A stretch of 64,000 nt of DNA from Chrysogorgia sp. JL179-B06 (taxonomy: Eukaryota > Cnidaria > Anthozoa > Scleralcyonacea > Chrysogorgiidae): the NCBI GenBank assembly GCA_035772405.1, contig JAYKKM010000011.1, forward strand, positions 822,501 through 886,500, in the 5' to 3' direction. The translations under genes were made by a program, and so were the position numbers. Below the pieces are notes generated by a model. That model saw only the letters and a list, made by a program, of their open reading frames with translations, made no database searches and had not been told where the DNA came from. Each line of letters starts with the position of its first letter. Position 1 is the stretch's first letter. This document shows positions 1-11,790 of this stretch, piece after piece.

Positions 1-561
1 AAAAACTGAATACGCGAGCTATCAATACTGCATTGACCTGTTAGAGTTTCACACCATTGCGACCGTGCTCCATTGTATGGAAAACGGCGATTACCCCATC
101 TCGGAAAAAGCCGTTAAACGGGTACCAAAATCTTATAAATAATTTTCGCAGTGAAAACACGAGTTTGGATGTTTGGACATATCAATGTCTCTAAAATAAT
201 AACATAAAATTCAACGAAAAGATTACTAGTTAAGTTAGTGCAAATAAGACTTTTCGTTTTCAGACAATCGCGTGCATAAATGTTGAGACACATCAAATAT
301 TTACAGTATTTAATACGTCACCCTTTGGAAAGCGGATAGAAATACAACTTAATGTTATGTTATCCCCTCCCCCCGTTTCAATGTTGCTCGTTAGTAATTG
401 TCAAGTGTCAAGCACATCAAATATTTACTCAGAACCAACATTGATCAGGGGGAGGGGGGTTGAAATATCAAGTTCTACTTTCAGCTGAAACGTGAAGGCG
501 TGGCTTCCGTTGGTTAAAGTGTCTCAAGACATTTTGCTCGCGATTGTAGAACTCATGACCA
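1..561. other. No gene seen; AT-rich intergenic DNA
   Basis: No convincing coding frame is visible. The 14-base word ACATCAAATATTTA occurs twice, near 292 and 414, followed by different sequence each time, so it may be a small repeat remnant. C-rich and G-rich runs near 366-382 and 448-460 face each other. Confidence 0.5.
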
Positions 562-698
562 AGCTCTTGGCAACCGGCTATCGTGGCCCAGTCGGGGTTA
601 GGGCACTGGACTAGTTTCCCAGGGTTGTGGGTTTGATTCCTGCCGAAGGCTGGGTTGTTGCATTTTTTGCAACTTGTCTCAGTCAGGTCTTAATTGAC
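562..698 (+). repeat. tRNA-derived SINE, copy 1
   Basis: The head resembles a tRNA gene: an A-box-like stretch near 585-600 (GTGGCCCAGTCGG) and a B-box-like GGTTTGATTCC near 630-640. A non-tRNA body follows with GCATTTTTTGCAACTTGT and then CAGGTCTTAA. The head and the tail recur at 52849-52986, and the body and tail recur inverted at 49974-50036, so this is a dispersed family and not a single tRNA gene. Promoter activity by RNA polymerase III is inferred from the boxes. Confidence 0.65.
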
Positions 699-839
699 AC
701 TCGTAATATCACTATCATAATTTTCCTCCTGAGTAGAGTTTAATTGGTCTCTACTGTGCTTTGAGAGTTTTAGATCTTCAGGATAGCAAAATATGGAAAA
801 TATTGCTATCGCTGTTGCAGATGCCCTGCCTGTAAAGGC

Positions 840-3800
840 CAGGGCTGCATAATATGGTGGACCGCGGGACCATTGGTCCCAGAAAATTTTTGAGGTTAGC
901 AGAAAAAAATGGAGGGTAAAACTGTGAAAGGTTAAAAGTCTCAAAGGAAAAAAGGTAATTAAAGTTTGAAAGAGGATAGACAAAGAAAGGAAAAACAGAA
1001 AGGACGAAAATGAGAACAAATTACATAAGAGTGAATAATAAGCTGTAGGTAGTGAACTAGTGATGTTTGCGACTTGCGAGTTTCCAATATACCGGCACTC
1101 CAGGCTCCAACAGCCTGATGCAGGTGACATTATGGTCGAAGACAGGAAGACAGCAGCCTCAGCAGATATTAAGACGAAATCCTCTATGCAGTTGTTATAA
1201 TTGATTTCATCTAGTGTATAAATAGCACAGAGCAATGAAAGTGACTCTTTCCAAATCTAGCTACTTCTGAAAACATCACTCCAGTTATATATGAATTAAA
1301 CAGTCAGTAAGTGTGGTGATTTCTCACAATGTAGTAAAAAAAGCTAAACAATATGTGCCAATACAGTACTGAGTACTGTATACCTTCAACTTGACAACTT
1401 GATCTTTAATACTGGGCTAAATGTTGGTGAAAGATTTCTTATGAATTTCTAACTGAATATAGTAATACCCGTACGGCGTACACTGTTGACTGTTCAGCCA
1501 AAGGATTTCTGCATTTACACTGAATTTAAAACGTGTTTTCCACATTATTTTGCACGGGAACTTGTGAAAATGGTATGAAATATAAATACAAACTTTTAAC
1601 TTTTACTGTAATAACTGTATTAAAGTGTAAAAGTGTATTAAAATCGATAGTTCGATACAAATTAGTTTGTTGTTTGGCTTGGTAACCGGGCAATAATGAA
1701 GCCCTGGATAGTTCTTACACGAAGTACTGCACTGCTCACACAGGAAATAATCACAAAAAATACTCAAATGACATAAATGAGCATGGAAAAGCATACCAAT
1801 TTACAAAAAAAGACAAATTGTAATAGCGAAAAGCGGGTTTTAACATGCCGATTCATTTTAGATTCTAAACAGGAGTTACTCGCCAAAAACTATCGGCAAC
1901 ACTTATTATCTCTTCATCCTGCAGAGAATCCACAAGACCTGTCCCCTTTCGGGCAGTCAAAACTAAGTTTCTTCTCTTCTAGTTCTATTAATACACTTGA
2001 ACAAGTTAAACAACCAGAAGATGTGGAGCAGAAGTTGAACTGATAGACCAGCCTATTGAGAAAGCTTCGAAGTCTTTTCTGGACGATGTCAATGTTCATA
2101 CTGTTACGGGATTATCTATTAACAGCGAAGATGAAGTCAAAGAAATTGACGATAGCCAGAAACTTGACGTCATTATGACTGACATTCGAGAAGTGAAAGA
2201 CAACTTAGTATTATTGGTGGCAGCACAAGGAAAGAGCTCTGAAGGCGAAGATAAAACCAAAGCGGTTCTCAACACGACGAGAAATTTGATGAAGAGATGG
2301 ATACTTTGCTTGCCAAGGTTACATTGGCAAGATCCATGACTGAAATTGAATTAACTGGATTTGTCTACGATTCCAACAAAAACGAACTGCGCTGTTCTGT
2401 TTGTGCAATTCCCCAATCAGCACCGGAAGATTCAGCACACGTTCACACTGGTTCACTAACAGGGATTTTTGCATATGATCAGAAAACTGGCCTGTTATTT
2501 TCAGATGAAGAAAATCTTCCTGAGGAGTTCAGAAATCTTAAAAAACATTTGAAAAGACACATCAAGAAATCAAAAAACACCTTTCCAACGCTGTCAAAAG
2601 GAAAGGGAACAATTATGAGGCAGGAATGAATCTAAAAGGTCGGGCCTGCATGAAACTATATTTGAGAGGTCGCCCATACACAGATTACGAACACGATGTT
2701 TTGAATTTAAAACAAGCCAAAGCCAAAATAGGCCATCTGAATCACTCTAGAAACTTTCCACCATTACTCAGACTACATGTTTATACTGTCGTCAAGAGAA
2801 AACTCAAGTCATTTCTAAATCAGAAACTTGAACAGACTGGTCATAAGCCACCTTTAGCGTTATCTGCAGATAAGGCAACATATAAGCACCGTTCAAGGCA
2901 ATTTCTTGGTGGTGTCACCATCAGCCCTGAAAACCTTCTTGCAATAGTCAGTTTCGGGCAGCCAGTGGTTAAGGATGGTAGTGATGGTCAAGCTCTTGCA
3001 CAAAACATGAAAAAGGGTTTGGATGAATTTGGTGTGGTCGGGTGCCAAATTGAGAGTGCTGTTTTTGACGGTGTGTATTTCCATTGTAGCATTGAGAAGC
3101 ATTTCAACAGCTTATACAGATTAAAGGACGGTGACATCCTTTACAGCCATGATGCATTGCACAAAAGTGGGCTTGTCGATACTCATATGTGCAAAAAGCC
3201 ACAATTTGCATGGGTCGCTGATATTACCCAAGTTTGTCAACAGTTGTTTCATTTGTTTAATTGGGGAGCAAATTATGAAAAGCTAGTAAAAGCGACAGCA
3301 TTGTGGAAGCTACACCTCGGAATTTGGTTGGATTCTCTGAAACACGATTTGCAAATAGCAGGAGGCAAGTGTATGTCAATATTCTTCACGAGTTCCCTGC
3401 GATTGTGTCGTGCCTGGAGGAGCAAATCACAAATGGAGTCATACCCACGTCTGATGCAAGATCACGAGAAAAAGCAGTCAAGGCCAGGGAGCTGAAAGGA
3501 AAAATTCTGAATGTTCATTTCTTGTTGGTGTTATCAGGTTTAGCTGATGTCTATTCCCAATTTGGTGTTGTGGTCAACATATCGCAGTTGGTGCACTTAC
3601 TGCCCCATGAAAGGTTTGAACGTTTCATGAAAGCTGTGGATCTTTTCCAAATAATGGGACAATCCCTTTGCGATCATCGTAAATGTGATTCATTAGCGCC
3701 CGCAGGCAGAGACCAGAAGTGCTTGTGGCCAATGTATCACAAAAGCAAAGAAACACTGCAAGAGAGAAATGAGATTAAAAGCATTCCCATTTTGCTGCAG

Positions 3801-5011
3801 CATGCAGTCCCATCAGCTGGCCTACAAAGTGAAACAAGACGACAAAGTGCAGCTACCAGGAACAACAAACGTGATGCAGAGGAGAGTGCAGATAAGAAAA
3901 TACAGTCATTGGTGGAAGAAATACACCAAGGACTTAAGTTTGAAGTGTATGATCAAGAATCCATATGTGTTATAGAAGCAACGAAAACAGTTCTTGACTT
4001 ACCTACAATGGGCAATAAGTTACATGCACCAGATGGAGGTAGCATCAAGGTTTCAATAACAAAATTTCCTTCATTTCTGCGAGCTGTGAATGAAATCCTG
4101 ATACGATCTCTAAAAACTGTTCCAGACAACATTCTCAAAGAACAGTACAAAGACTTTCTTAAAAGGTTGGAAAAACTTACAGCTGCATACACGTCATAAC
4201 AACTTAAAGATCTCGATCCGAAATATCTCATAAAGAAATTCTTCGACCCAAAAGAGAAGTTGTTTACTAACATTGAGATGATAATGCAAGCCATCGCTGT
4301 TTGTTGTGTGAAACAGTCGTGCGAGTCAGTTCTTGAGTCATTAGTTTCGCAATACGAGAATCACTTCAACAGCAACAGAAACATGGGAGAAGATAATGTT
4401 AATGAAGAGTTCTTTATTTCAGTCAATGGCCCAAATCTTGCTCATTGCAATAGTGTAATTGAAGAAGCAATGGACAAATACTGGAAACAAAAAGACTGGC
4501 ACTTCCACAGGACATCACTAACGGATCACCTGAAGGACTTTGATGGTGATTCTAAAGTTTTACACCGATTTTTCAATGAAAAGAGCAAGTTCCCATTCAT
4601 GGAACATTGAATGACTGGCGTGGACAAAAACATCATACTATGTTTTTACAAACGAATATATGCTATCATTGCTAAGTAATTTGAAAAAAAATTACACATG
4701 CATGATGCAACAATAAACTTTAAGGCATAAGTATAAGTTATTAAGTTGTGTATTTTACTAATTTTAGTGAAAATCAATATATAAAGGCTAATTTACATAA
4801 GGGATAATTTACATCATAAAAGTCTTAGAATTTATTCGGTAGCCACGTTGAAATACGTCTATTTTGAAACTGAAATGGTGGGTAGAATACACTTAATCTT
4901 GTTTAGTGGTGATCAAATTTTTTAAAACATAAGATTCCCAGGCGTTTACTTGCAGAAAATATTTTCGTTGGCCTTGTGGTCCCAGAAAGTAAAATATTTT
5001 ATGCAGCCCTG
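840..5011 (+). mobile_element. hAT DNA transposon, complete ends, decayed
   Basis: The ends are the inverted repeat CAGGGCTGCATAA at 840-852 and its complement at 4999-5011. Both are flanked by the identical 8-bp word GTAAAGGC (832-839 and 5012-5019). Eight-base target duplications and a CAGGG start are typical of the hAT superfamily. The internal pseudogene at 1777-4610 fits that family. The first ~0.9 kb and last ~0.4 kb are noncoding. The element is 4,172 bp. Without it, GCCCTGCCT joins directly to CTACCTGTA, a few tens of bases upstream of a zinc-finger exon. Confidence 0.88.
1777..4610 (+). pseudogene. hAT-type transposase, inactivated
   Basis: The N-terminal segment has a BED-like finger pattern (a Cys in VLTCRF, then a YRQHLLSLH motif, near 1840-1915). 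The middle has a hAT-like catalytic stretch: SADKATYKHRS near 2860-2895 with a candidate first Asp, and AVFDGVYFHCSIEKHF near 3058-3105. The C-terminal helical part ends at 4610. Reading frames change near 2035, 2290, 2570 and 3285, and an in-frame TAA lies at 4197-4199, after which the same frame continues. The protein would have cut and rejoined DNA at the CAGGGCTGC ends. With at least five lesions it cannot be made. The family call rests mainly on the element's ends and duplication; the protein motifs alone would be less certain. Confidence 0.7.
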
Positions 5012-5439
5012 GTAAAGGCCTACCTGTATTATAAAGAACTCTTTTGCATTTTTTACAGGCAAAAGTTAAACGAGAATGTCCAATTTGTAAGCAATAGAGG
5101 AGCAACATGATAAGCCATGTCAAAAGAGTGCATCACAAATCACACCAGGAGGCACTTATTCTGTCCCAACGTATTAGAAAGGAAAACAAAACCCAAAAAA
5201 CTCATAGTTAGTTGCATGCCCTGCTGAGGACTGTGGAAAACCAGTTAAAAGGCTTGATAAGCATTTAAAAAGGGTACACGGTCTCAATCGTGGATCATCT
5301 AGATTTAGTCGGTAAGTAAAATTGTGCAAATATATTTAGGATCTCAGAAACAAAATGAGAAGCATAATGCAAGCAGTGTGGTGCCTCTTGACAATATTTT
5401 GGTTGACCCTTTGTGTTTCGCTCACGAATATACAACCCC

Positions 5440-5690
5440 AGATTGTATCCCTAGTAATCCAGTAACCCCCAATGATCACGTTACCCCTTGTAATCCTATT
5501 ATCCACTGTAATCCTGTTACCAACTGTAATCTAGTTATCCTTAGTTATCTGGTTATCCTTTGTAATCCTGTAACTCCTTGTTATCTAGTTATCCTTAGTT
5601 ATCTAATTATCCTTAGTTATGTAGGATAACTAGATTACTAAGGATAACTAAGGATAACTAGATAACTAAGGATAACTATAAGGAGATGAG
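5440..5690. repeat. Diverged tandem repeat with inverted second half
   Basis: Units of the type GTAATCCTGTTACC give way to CTAGTTATCCTTAGTTAT near 5530-5625. The complementary form AAGGATAACTAGATAACT then follows at 5626-5690, so the array folds into a long hairpin. It lies in the presumed intron of the recombinase-like pseudogene. Confidence 0.75.
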
Positions 5691-5859
5691 ATTGCTATAA
5701 ATAGTTGCCAACAATAGCAACTGGTCGTGCTATGCTAATTTGTAAGCATTTAAATATTTTGAAAACAATACATTTCTAAAGATTTGAATTTACAAATCAT
5801 TTGAAAATTTGCATAGCATGACGAGTTTCTTTGGTCAGCTTCACTACGGCGCAAACAGG

Positions 5860-6140
5860 TAATACTGTATATCGAAGAATATTAAAACACTAATAGAAAA
5901 AACACTGACACTATGTGGTTACACTTATTTGACATGTTAACTGTGTCAAATTTGAAGCCTTTCTGTTGAGCATTTCTCAAGTGGTGCCATATTGACCCCC
6001 TTCTGTACTTGACAGAAGGGCTTCAAATTTCAGAAAAATGGTGTGTTAGATTAACAAGTAAGCCTAACCACATGGTGTCATAGTGTGTATTTTTTTAAAT
6101 TATTATTAGTGTTTGAATATTCTTTGATATACTGTATAAC
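5860..6140. mobile_element. Foldback MITE
   Basis: ATACTGTATATCGAAGAATATT followed by AAAACACTAATAG at the left is mirrored by CTATTAGTGTTTGAATATTC and a GATATACTGTAT end at the right. Inner segments also pair (ACTATGTGGTTA with TAACCACATGGTGT; AAATTTGAAGCC with GGCTTCAAATTT). There is no coding capacity. Confidence 0.6.
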
Positions 6141-7042
6141 CAACCCATTAAACGTTATCCTTTCTTAAGGTTCAACTCTATTGGTTTAAAAGCCAGACGG
6201 CAAGAAAAAGCCGATGACCTATCAAAAAGATAACAACAAACGAAAAGGAGGAAGAAACGAGAATGGAAAAATCCAGGAAATCTGAGAAAACTACAGTGGT
6301 TCGAAAACTGAAACTAACCAACGACTCTTCTTCCTCAGACGAAAACGAGGGAAACCTATCTCCTCCCAGAAGCTCTGGTTTACTGGAAGAACCAAGTGCA
6401 CCAAAAGTTGTAGTGAGAAATTCAATTTCACGGTTAATCGAAACCCAACCTGTCCTCGCCCGCTATCTTGACCACATGCTCACCATCGAAGGTGGACGAC
6501 GAGGGCTGAAGCAATCCAAAGAGGAGCAGTGGCGAGTCGGCCGCCTTCTCTTGGAAGTCGACGAGTCTATTAACAACGTTCGCCTTCTTTGGACAGAGGA
6601 AGAATGGTCCATATTCACTGCACATTTATTGAAGGAAATAAATTCCTTAATCAGCCAAGGAAGGTGGGCACACTCAGGGCCTACCTCACAGCCCTGCTAA
6701 CATTTTATAACTTTGTCTTAACATGAGCTTCTACACTTTCAATGCAGTTTGGTATCTCTCGTCAAAGAATTCCAGGGCAGGGTGTCAAACTGGATGAAAT
6801 CCTTCACTGAGGAATCTGCAAATCGAAGGACAGAGGTCCATTGTGAAGATTTTGATCTCCTGCTGAGTTCACAAATTTGGAACTTGTTTAATTCGCCCCT
6901 ACACAAAGGATTCGAAGAGAGGTTCGATAAGCTGGAAAACCCCGAGGCAGAGTTCGTTGATCTTCGAGATTATTTAATGACAATGCTGCTTGTACAAAGC
7001 GCACAACGTCCTGGCGCTGTGTGTGGCAATACATCACCTTAA

Positions 7043-7261
7043 CCAAACGCCACAAGACAGCAGGTTTGTCATAAGTCTTGAAGTATAAAAAACTGTTTGA
7101 ATTTCAGTGATATATACAGCACATTATAAATAACAGTACAGTTCGTTGGAGATTCTAAAGATATTTTTGGTTATTTTGAGTGTATTTCTGTATATAGCAT
7201 TAAAATTTAAAAAGTTTTTTTTAATGGAAACCCTGCATATTCAAGCACGTTGGCTTTATGA
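7043..7261. other. No gene seen
   Basis: AT-rich DNA between the broken recombinase-like gene and the LINE tail. I see no motif worth naming. Confidence 0.5.
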
Positions 7262-7438
7262 TATTAATAATAATAATAATAATAATAAACTTTATTTAAA
7301 GAAGGTTAAATAGTTATTATTACAAAGTATATAACTCAGTTTAGCAATGCTAATCTTACAATGCTAATCTTACTTTAATATTAAAATATTAAATTACAAG
7401 AGATAATAAATACTAAATATATTGCATTAAGTACAAAG

Positions 7439-9285
7439 TTATAAATCTTTCAGTAAATAATTATACAATTTAACTTTAAAAACATTAAGAGATGTTGACT
7501 GTCTCATTTCTTTTGGAAGTTTGTTGTATGAAACAGCTCCGCTGTAGACTAGGCTTTTTCTTGTTATACATAAGTTAGCTTTAGGGGTAATAAGGTCTTG
7601 CCTAACTGAACTTCTGGTAACTTTATGCATTCTTATTGACTTTGAAGTATTGTGGCAATTGATTGTTTAATGCTTGGTAGACCATAGTTGGTTCCCTAAA
7701 TTTAACCCTTTCTTGTATTGGAAGAATAGAGGACATTTTGAATAAAGGACCAGCAGATGACCATTTTGTTTTGTCATATATTATCCTCATTGCCATATTC
7801 TGAAGCTTTTGAAGACGTTGAATATGGTTTGATTGTCCCCAAATAGTGTTACAATAATCAATATGTGTTTGTAAAATGTTATTCTGATGCCAGTTGGTAG
7901 ATAGACTTTAATTCTTCGAAGAAGTGATATACCTTAATGAGGTTGCCAGCTACTTTGTTTACTTGGGTTTTCCAAAGCAAATGCTTATCAATGGTAACTC
8001 CAAGTAAACTTTCATGGGTAATATTTTCAAGAGGGCAATCATTACAGTAGATACTCAGGTCATCAGTGTATAATTTTGCAGCTTTTTGGTGGGTTGTTAC
8101 GATCATCGATTTAGTTTTTTGATTGTTGATTACCATACTGTTGTGCTTACACCAAGTATCAATGCAAGACATTTCTGTAGTTAATTGGTTATTTAGCTCA
8201 CCAACTGTCTTGGCCATGGCATGAAGTGTAGAATCATCTGCGTATAAGTCTAAGTTGGAATCTATATATAAAGGAAGGTAATTGACGAGAATAATGAATA
8301 GAAGTGGTCCGAGAATACTTCTTTGAGGTACTCCATGTGTCACAGGTTTGACAGATGACGCACAGCCTTTTATATGAACACACTGGTTTCTGCCCAGCAG
8401 ATAAGATCCAAACCATGAAAGAAGTGTAGGGCTGCAGTGATAAATTTCTAATTTCTGAATTAAGATATTAATGTCAATCATGTCAAAGGATTTTCGAAAG
8501 TCAATAAAGACCAGGCCATTTAACAATCCTTTGTCCATATTGGCAGTGAAATTGCAGTAAATACGTACCTAAAATGAACAGGTTTTGCGATTGGCTATAT
8601 GGAACAAAAGTGGTTAGGTTAGGACATTGGTTTCTTTGTGGTTGATTCTATTGTTTTGTTTTAATCAACCAATCACAAAACTTGATAGTATAGGTAGGTG
8701 ATGACCCTCAAATTGTGGATAAGCTTGAGAAGGGCAGTCTCGCATGAATGATTTCGACGAAAACCGGATTGGGCATTGTGTAGGAGGTTTTGTTCAGTTA
8801 GAAAAGTGCAAAGGTTGTCATGTATGTGTCGTTCAATTATTTTACTGATCACACATGGGATAGATATTGGTCTATAGTTGTTCTTGTCAGTGTGTGAACC
8901 AGACCTGTGAATTGGAATGATTTTTGATGATTTCCACCTACTGGGAAATGTTCCAGTTAAGATACTTTTGTTAAAAATAGAAGTTAATGAAATATATATC
9001 CCTGGGGCAGCCAGTTTAAGTATTTGACAGCTAATGCCATCCAATCCTGTGGATTTGTGAGTATCCAGATTTAGAAGTGATTTGTAAACATATTCTTGAT
9101 CAATCAAAGGAATATCAATAGACACATCAGTTATTTTGGAATTGACAAAAGCTTCAAGCTTGGCAAAGTTAGGCAAGAGTCGATGGAGAGGCAGATATTG
9201 TTGTACAATGGAGGAGAAATAGTAATTAAAACAATCAGCTATGCCCTTCGCATTCCAAGGCTCCTTGAAACCAACCAGTTCTAAG
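7439..9285 (-). pseudogene. Non-LTR reverse transcriptase, interrupted
   Basis: Reading on the minus strand, 9285-8705 carries the fingers region with STGLDGISCQILKLAA, NYRPIS and QSGFRRNHS motifs. After the MITE, 8560-7879 carries the palm, with FIDFRKSFDMID, the GVPQRSILGPLLF motif and the catalytic YADD near 8240-8252. A C-terminal thumb/tail piece lies at 7630-7439 in another frame. The enzyme would have copied LINE RNA at a nicked target. The inserted MITE and the frame breaks mean no full protein can be made. Confidence 0.8.
8563..8703. mobile_element. MITE inside the LINE
   Basis: The left end ACGTACCTAAAATGAACAGG continues into TTTTGCGATTGG. The right end, read in reverse complement, is ACCTACCTATACTATCAAG continuing into TTTTGTGATTGG. 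About 32-bp imperfect inverted repeats enclose about 140 bp. The segment splits the LINE reverse transcriptase frame. Confidence 0.6.
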
Positions 9286-9290
9286 TTTCA

Positions 9291-11790
9291 AGTAAATTAT
9301 AAATATAATAGTCTGATGTAAAACATGATTTAAAAGAATATAAATATACATACATCAAAGCCTTGTATATCGTAGAAATAAGACACAAAGTTGCGATATA
9401 TAAAAGATCAAATAGTATAGTGTTTTTTGTATTTTCTGTTTAATTTATCGACTCTCGACCCTCGACTTTTAGTTACACTCAAGAGGAAATGTGACAAGTT
9501 TTCCTTGGCAAGTTTGACAAGCTGGCAACGATAGCTGGCCGTGTACATGTCAAGGAAAATATAACAAGTTAAAAAATATTGACCATTCACACTGGCAAAT
9601 AAAACTTGTCAAGGAAAAATTGTTGAGCCATACACACAAATTTCTTTGGCAAACTTTTGTCAAAGAAAACTTGCTAGTGTGAACAGGACCTTTTGACGTT
9701 TCATTTATCAATAATTAAGTAGGATTGCTGCGGATAATATTAAAAGCGTTGGGTCAGTGTTGAAAAAGGTTTCCGAAACGATAGACTTCCTTAAGTTTAA
9801 CTTTGTTTTGAGACATCGACAAATTAATTGTTATTGTATGCATGCTTTGTAAAAGCTCCTGACTATTTGAATATTGATCAATAATTTTTAGGGATAGTTG
9901 AATTTCTTAGATTTTTGATGTCACAAGGGCCTGTGAAACCGTTTGTCTGATCTTTCATTCATCGATATATAATGAAACAAATATGCATCTGAATACGAAA
10001 TAAATGTAATTAGTCCACCACACGCTTCTGAGTTTTGATCTTCCTAAGAGCCCACTCTCTCCTGCCTTGCTCCAATAAAGTGAATAAACAAAGGAGAATA
10101 TCTCGTCATCTGTTTAGAAACAAATTACGTTTATATAGTATTCATATGCAAACATTATTTCATTATATATTATTGTAAGTAATTTACATAAACATACAAA
10201 CTGTAAGGTCAGACAAACCATTTGTGTGGGATGCTGTGATGTCATGTCGAAACGTGTGCAATGGCTACACATAGACTAATATAGATTATATAGTGTAAAT
10301 TAATAAGATTATATGTATTACAAAACGAGAAACCTAAACTGCTAAACAATAAAAAATGTCAGAAACTCGATTGTTAGGAGAAACTAGCAAAATCTATATA
10401 ATTCAGGCTGTTTTTTATTTATTTTTATTTTACCTAACTAGCTACGTAATGGGCTTTCGACAATATTGCCTGATAACATAATATGATGACAGACATGCAA
10501 CTGGCCTATAATAAAACAGCAGCCTCTTCTCGTTCACCCTTAGCCTGCGTGGTAGGCGTTCCGCTTGCGGGCATGGAGAAAGGAACGCCTGCCGTAATGG
10601 TTAAAAAAAGCGTTCGTTGTTTTCAATTCAATTCTAATTAAAATTAGTAAGATTTCCCAGTTGCCCAATATTTTTTCCCAAGAAATTAAATTTGAAAATA
10701 CAATTGCAACGGCACACAAGTAAAAGAATACCACAAATCTTATTAGGAATTCAGAGCACCAACAACTTGAAGCGAAATATATTTAGACACACAGTAAGCA
10801 CAGCAAATAAATTTAACACTTAAATTACAGTTGACAACAGTTTAAAATTAATAGAAGTCGGTAAATTCCGGCACTCATTGAGTTGGATATAACGACTAAC
10901 TAATAATATATAGCTACATTTAGAAACACGGCTGATGCACGTACAGCATATATTCCGCGCATACACAAAGACGAATTACAAAACAAAGTGTATTTATAGT
11001 ACAATGCCGCTAGAATATTAAATAGTTAGCCCAACAATTTGATTAATTTCTCGTTTGCAAACGTAACATTCCATAATTTCCAGCTGTATTTTGACTACTC
11101 TAATATTTAGTTATGCAAACAAAACAGAAATGTTAATTAAATTTTAGCTTGAAAGCTCTTGTTTACATTAGCTGCATTTCAGTCACTGATTATTTAGCCA
11201 AGATTTTGGAGACCAAAACCGTTAAAATTTTGCACCTCCAATAAAATTAATTTTAAAACATCAAAATAACTGATACTAGACTGGTTAGATACTGTCCATT
11301 GCTATGCTATTTATGATATTTGCAAGAACAGGAAGTAATGAACATTTAAAAAGCAATATTTTAATTCTTTACAGCATAAATAATGGGGTCCTATAACTGA
11401 TCTGGATATTGTGGAATTGTCAAATTGATTGACAACCAAAGAATCTGCATGCGAGATTCTAGCCAATTTCCAACCATTGGCGCCTCTCAGCATGTATTTT
11501 ACATAGCCACACCCGATCAATAGGCTTATTAGAAACCAAGATTTTGTATCTAAGGCATTACTCCCATCTGAATTTAAAGATTGGATACCATCACAGGCGA
11601 CTGCTAATGGTAACTGTCTGTTTAATTCTGTGTCTATTTGGTTGACTGGTGATGAATCATTAGCAGGTGTTCTGCATCTGTTAACGGTAACAGAATTATT
11701 TGCAAACTGACTTTTACACTACTCATCTGCAGTTAGTAGAGATGTCTCTGGTTTCCGGTTATTCCTTGTCAGCAACATTTAATATTTTTT
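9291..11790. other. No gene seen; repeat remnants
   Basis: About 2.5 kb without a supportable gene. At 9485-9695, repeated words such as GACAAGTTTTCCTTGGCAAG and their complements suggest a degraded MITE. At 10548-10597, GGTAGGCGTTCC pairs with GGAACGCCTGCC to form a short hairpin. The rest is AT-rich with scattered stops in all frames. Confidence 0.5.

Larger units (their letters stand above)
5059..7042 (+). pseudogene. Zinc-finger plus tyrosine-recombinase-like gene, broken
   Basis: An exon after an AG acceptor at 5057-5058 encodes a Cys2-His2-like finger (CPIC...HVKRVH), interrupted by TAG near 5095. A second finger near 5217-5280 (CPAEDCGKPVKRLDKHLKRVH) is in another frame and ends at a GTAAGT donor near 5310. 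A coding block at 6263-6660 is Ser- and Asp-rich at first, then helical, and resembles the DNA-binding half of Crypton-like/tyrosine-recombinase relatives found in cnidarians. The frame shifts near 6665. The block at 6749-7042 has the motif RDYLMTMLLVQSAQRPGAV, which matches the start of that family's catalytic domain. The catalytic Arg/His/Tyr end is missing. The family assignment is from memory of motif style and is moderate. Confidence 0.45.
7262..9290 (-). mobile_element. CR1/jockey-group LINE, 5'-truncated
   Basis: On the minus strand the sequence encodes a reverse transcriptase and ends, at the low-coordinate side, in (TTA)n (the AAT run at about 7263-7288). That is a typical tail for CR1/L2-type LINEs. 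No endonuclease or ORF1 is seen, so the copy is 5'-truncated near 9290. A MITE interrupts it at about 8563-8703. Confidence 0.8.

Noticed and set aside
690..1235. 181-codon minus-strand frame
   Set aside because: It crosses the left boundary of the hAT element and has a low-complexity Ser/Leu/Phe composition; chance frame.
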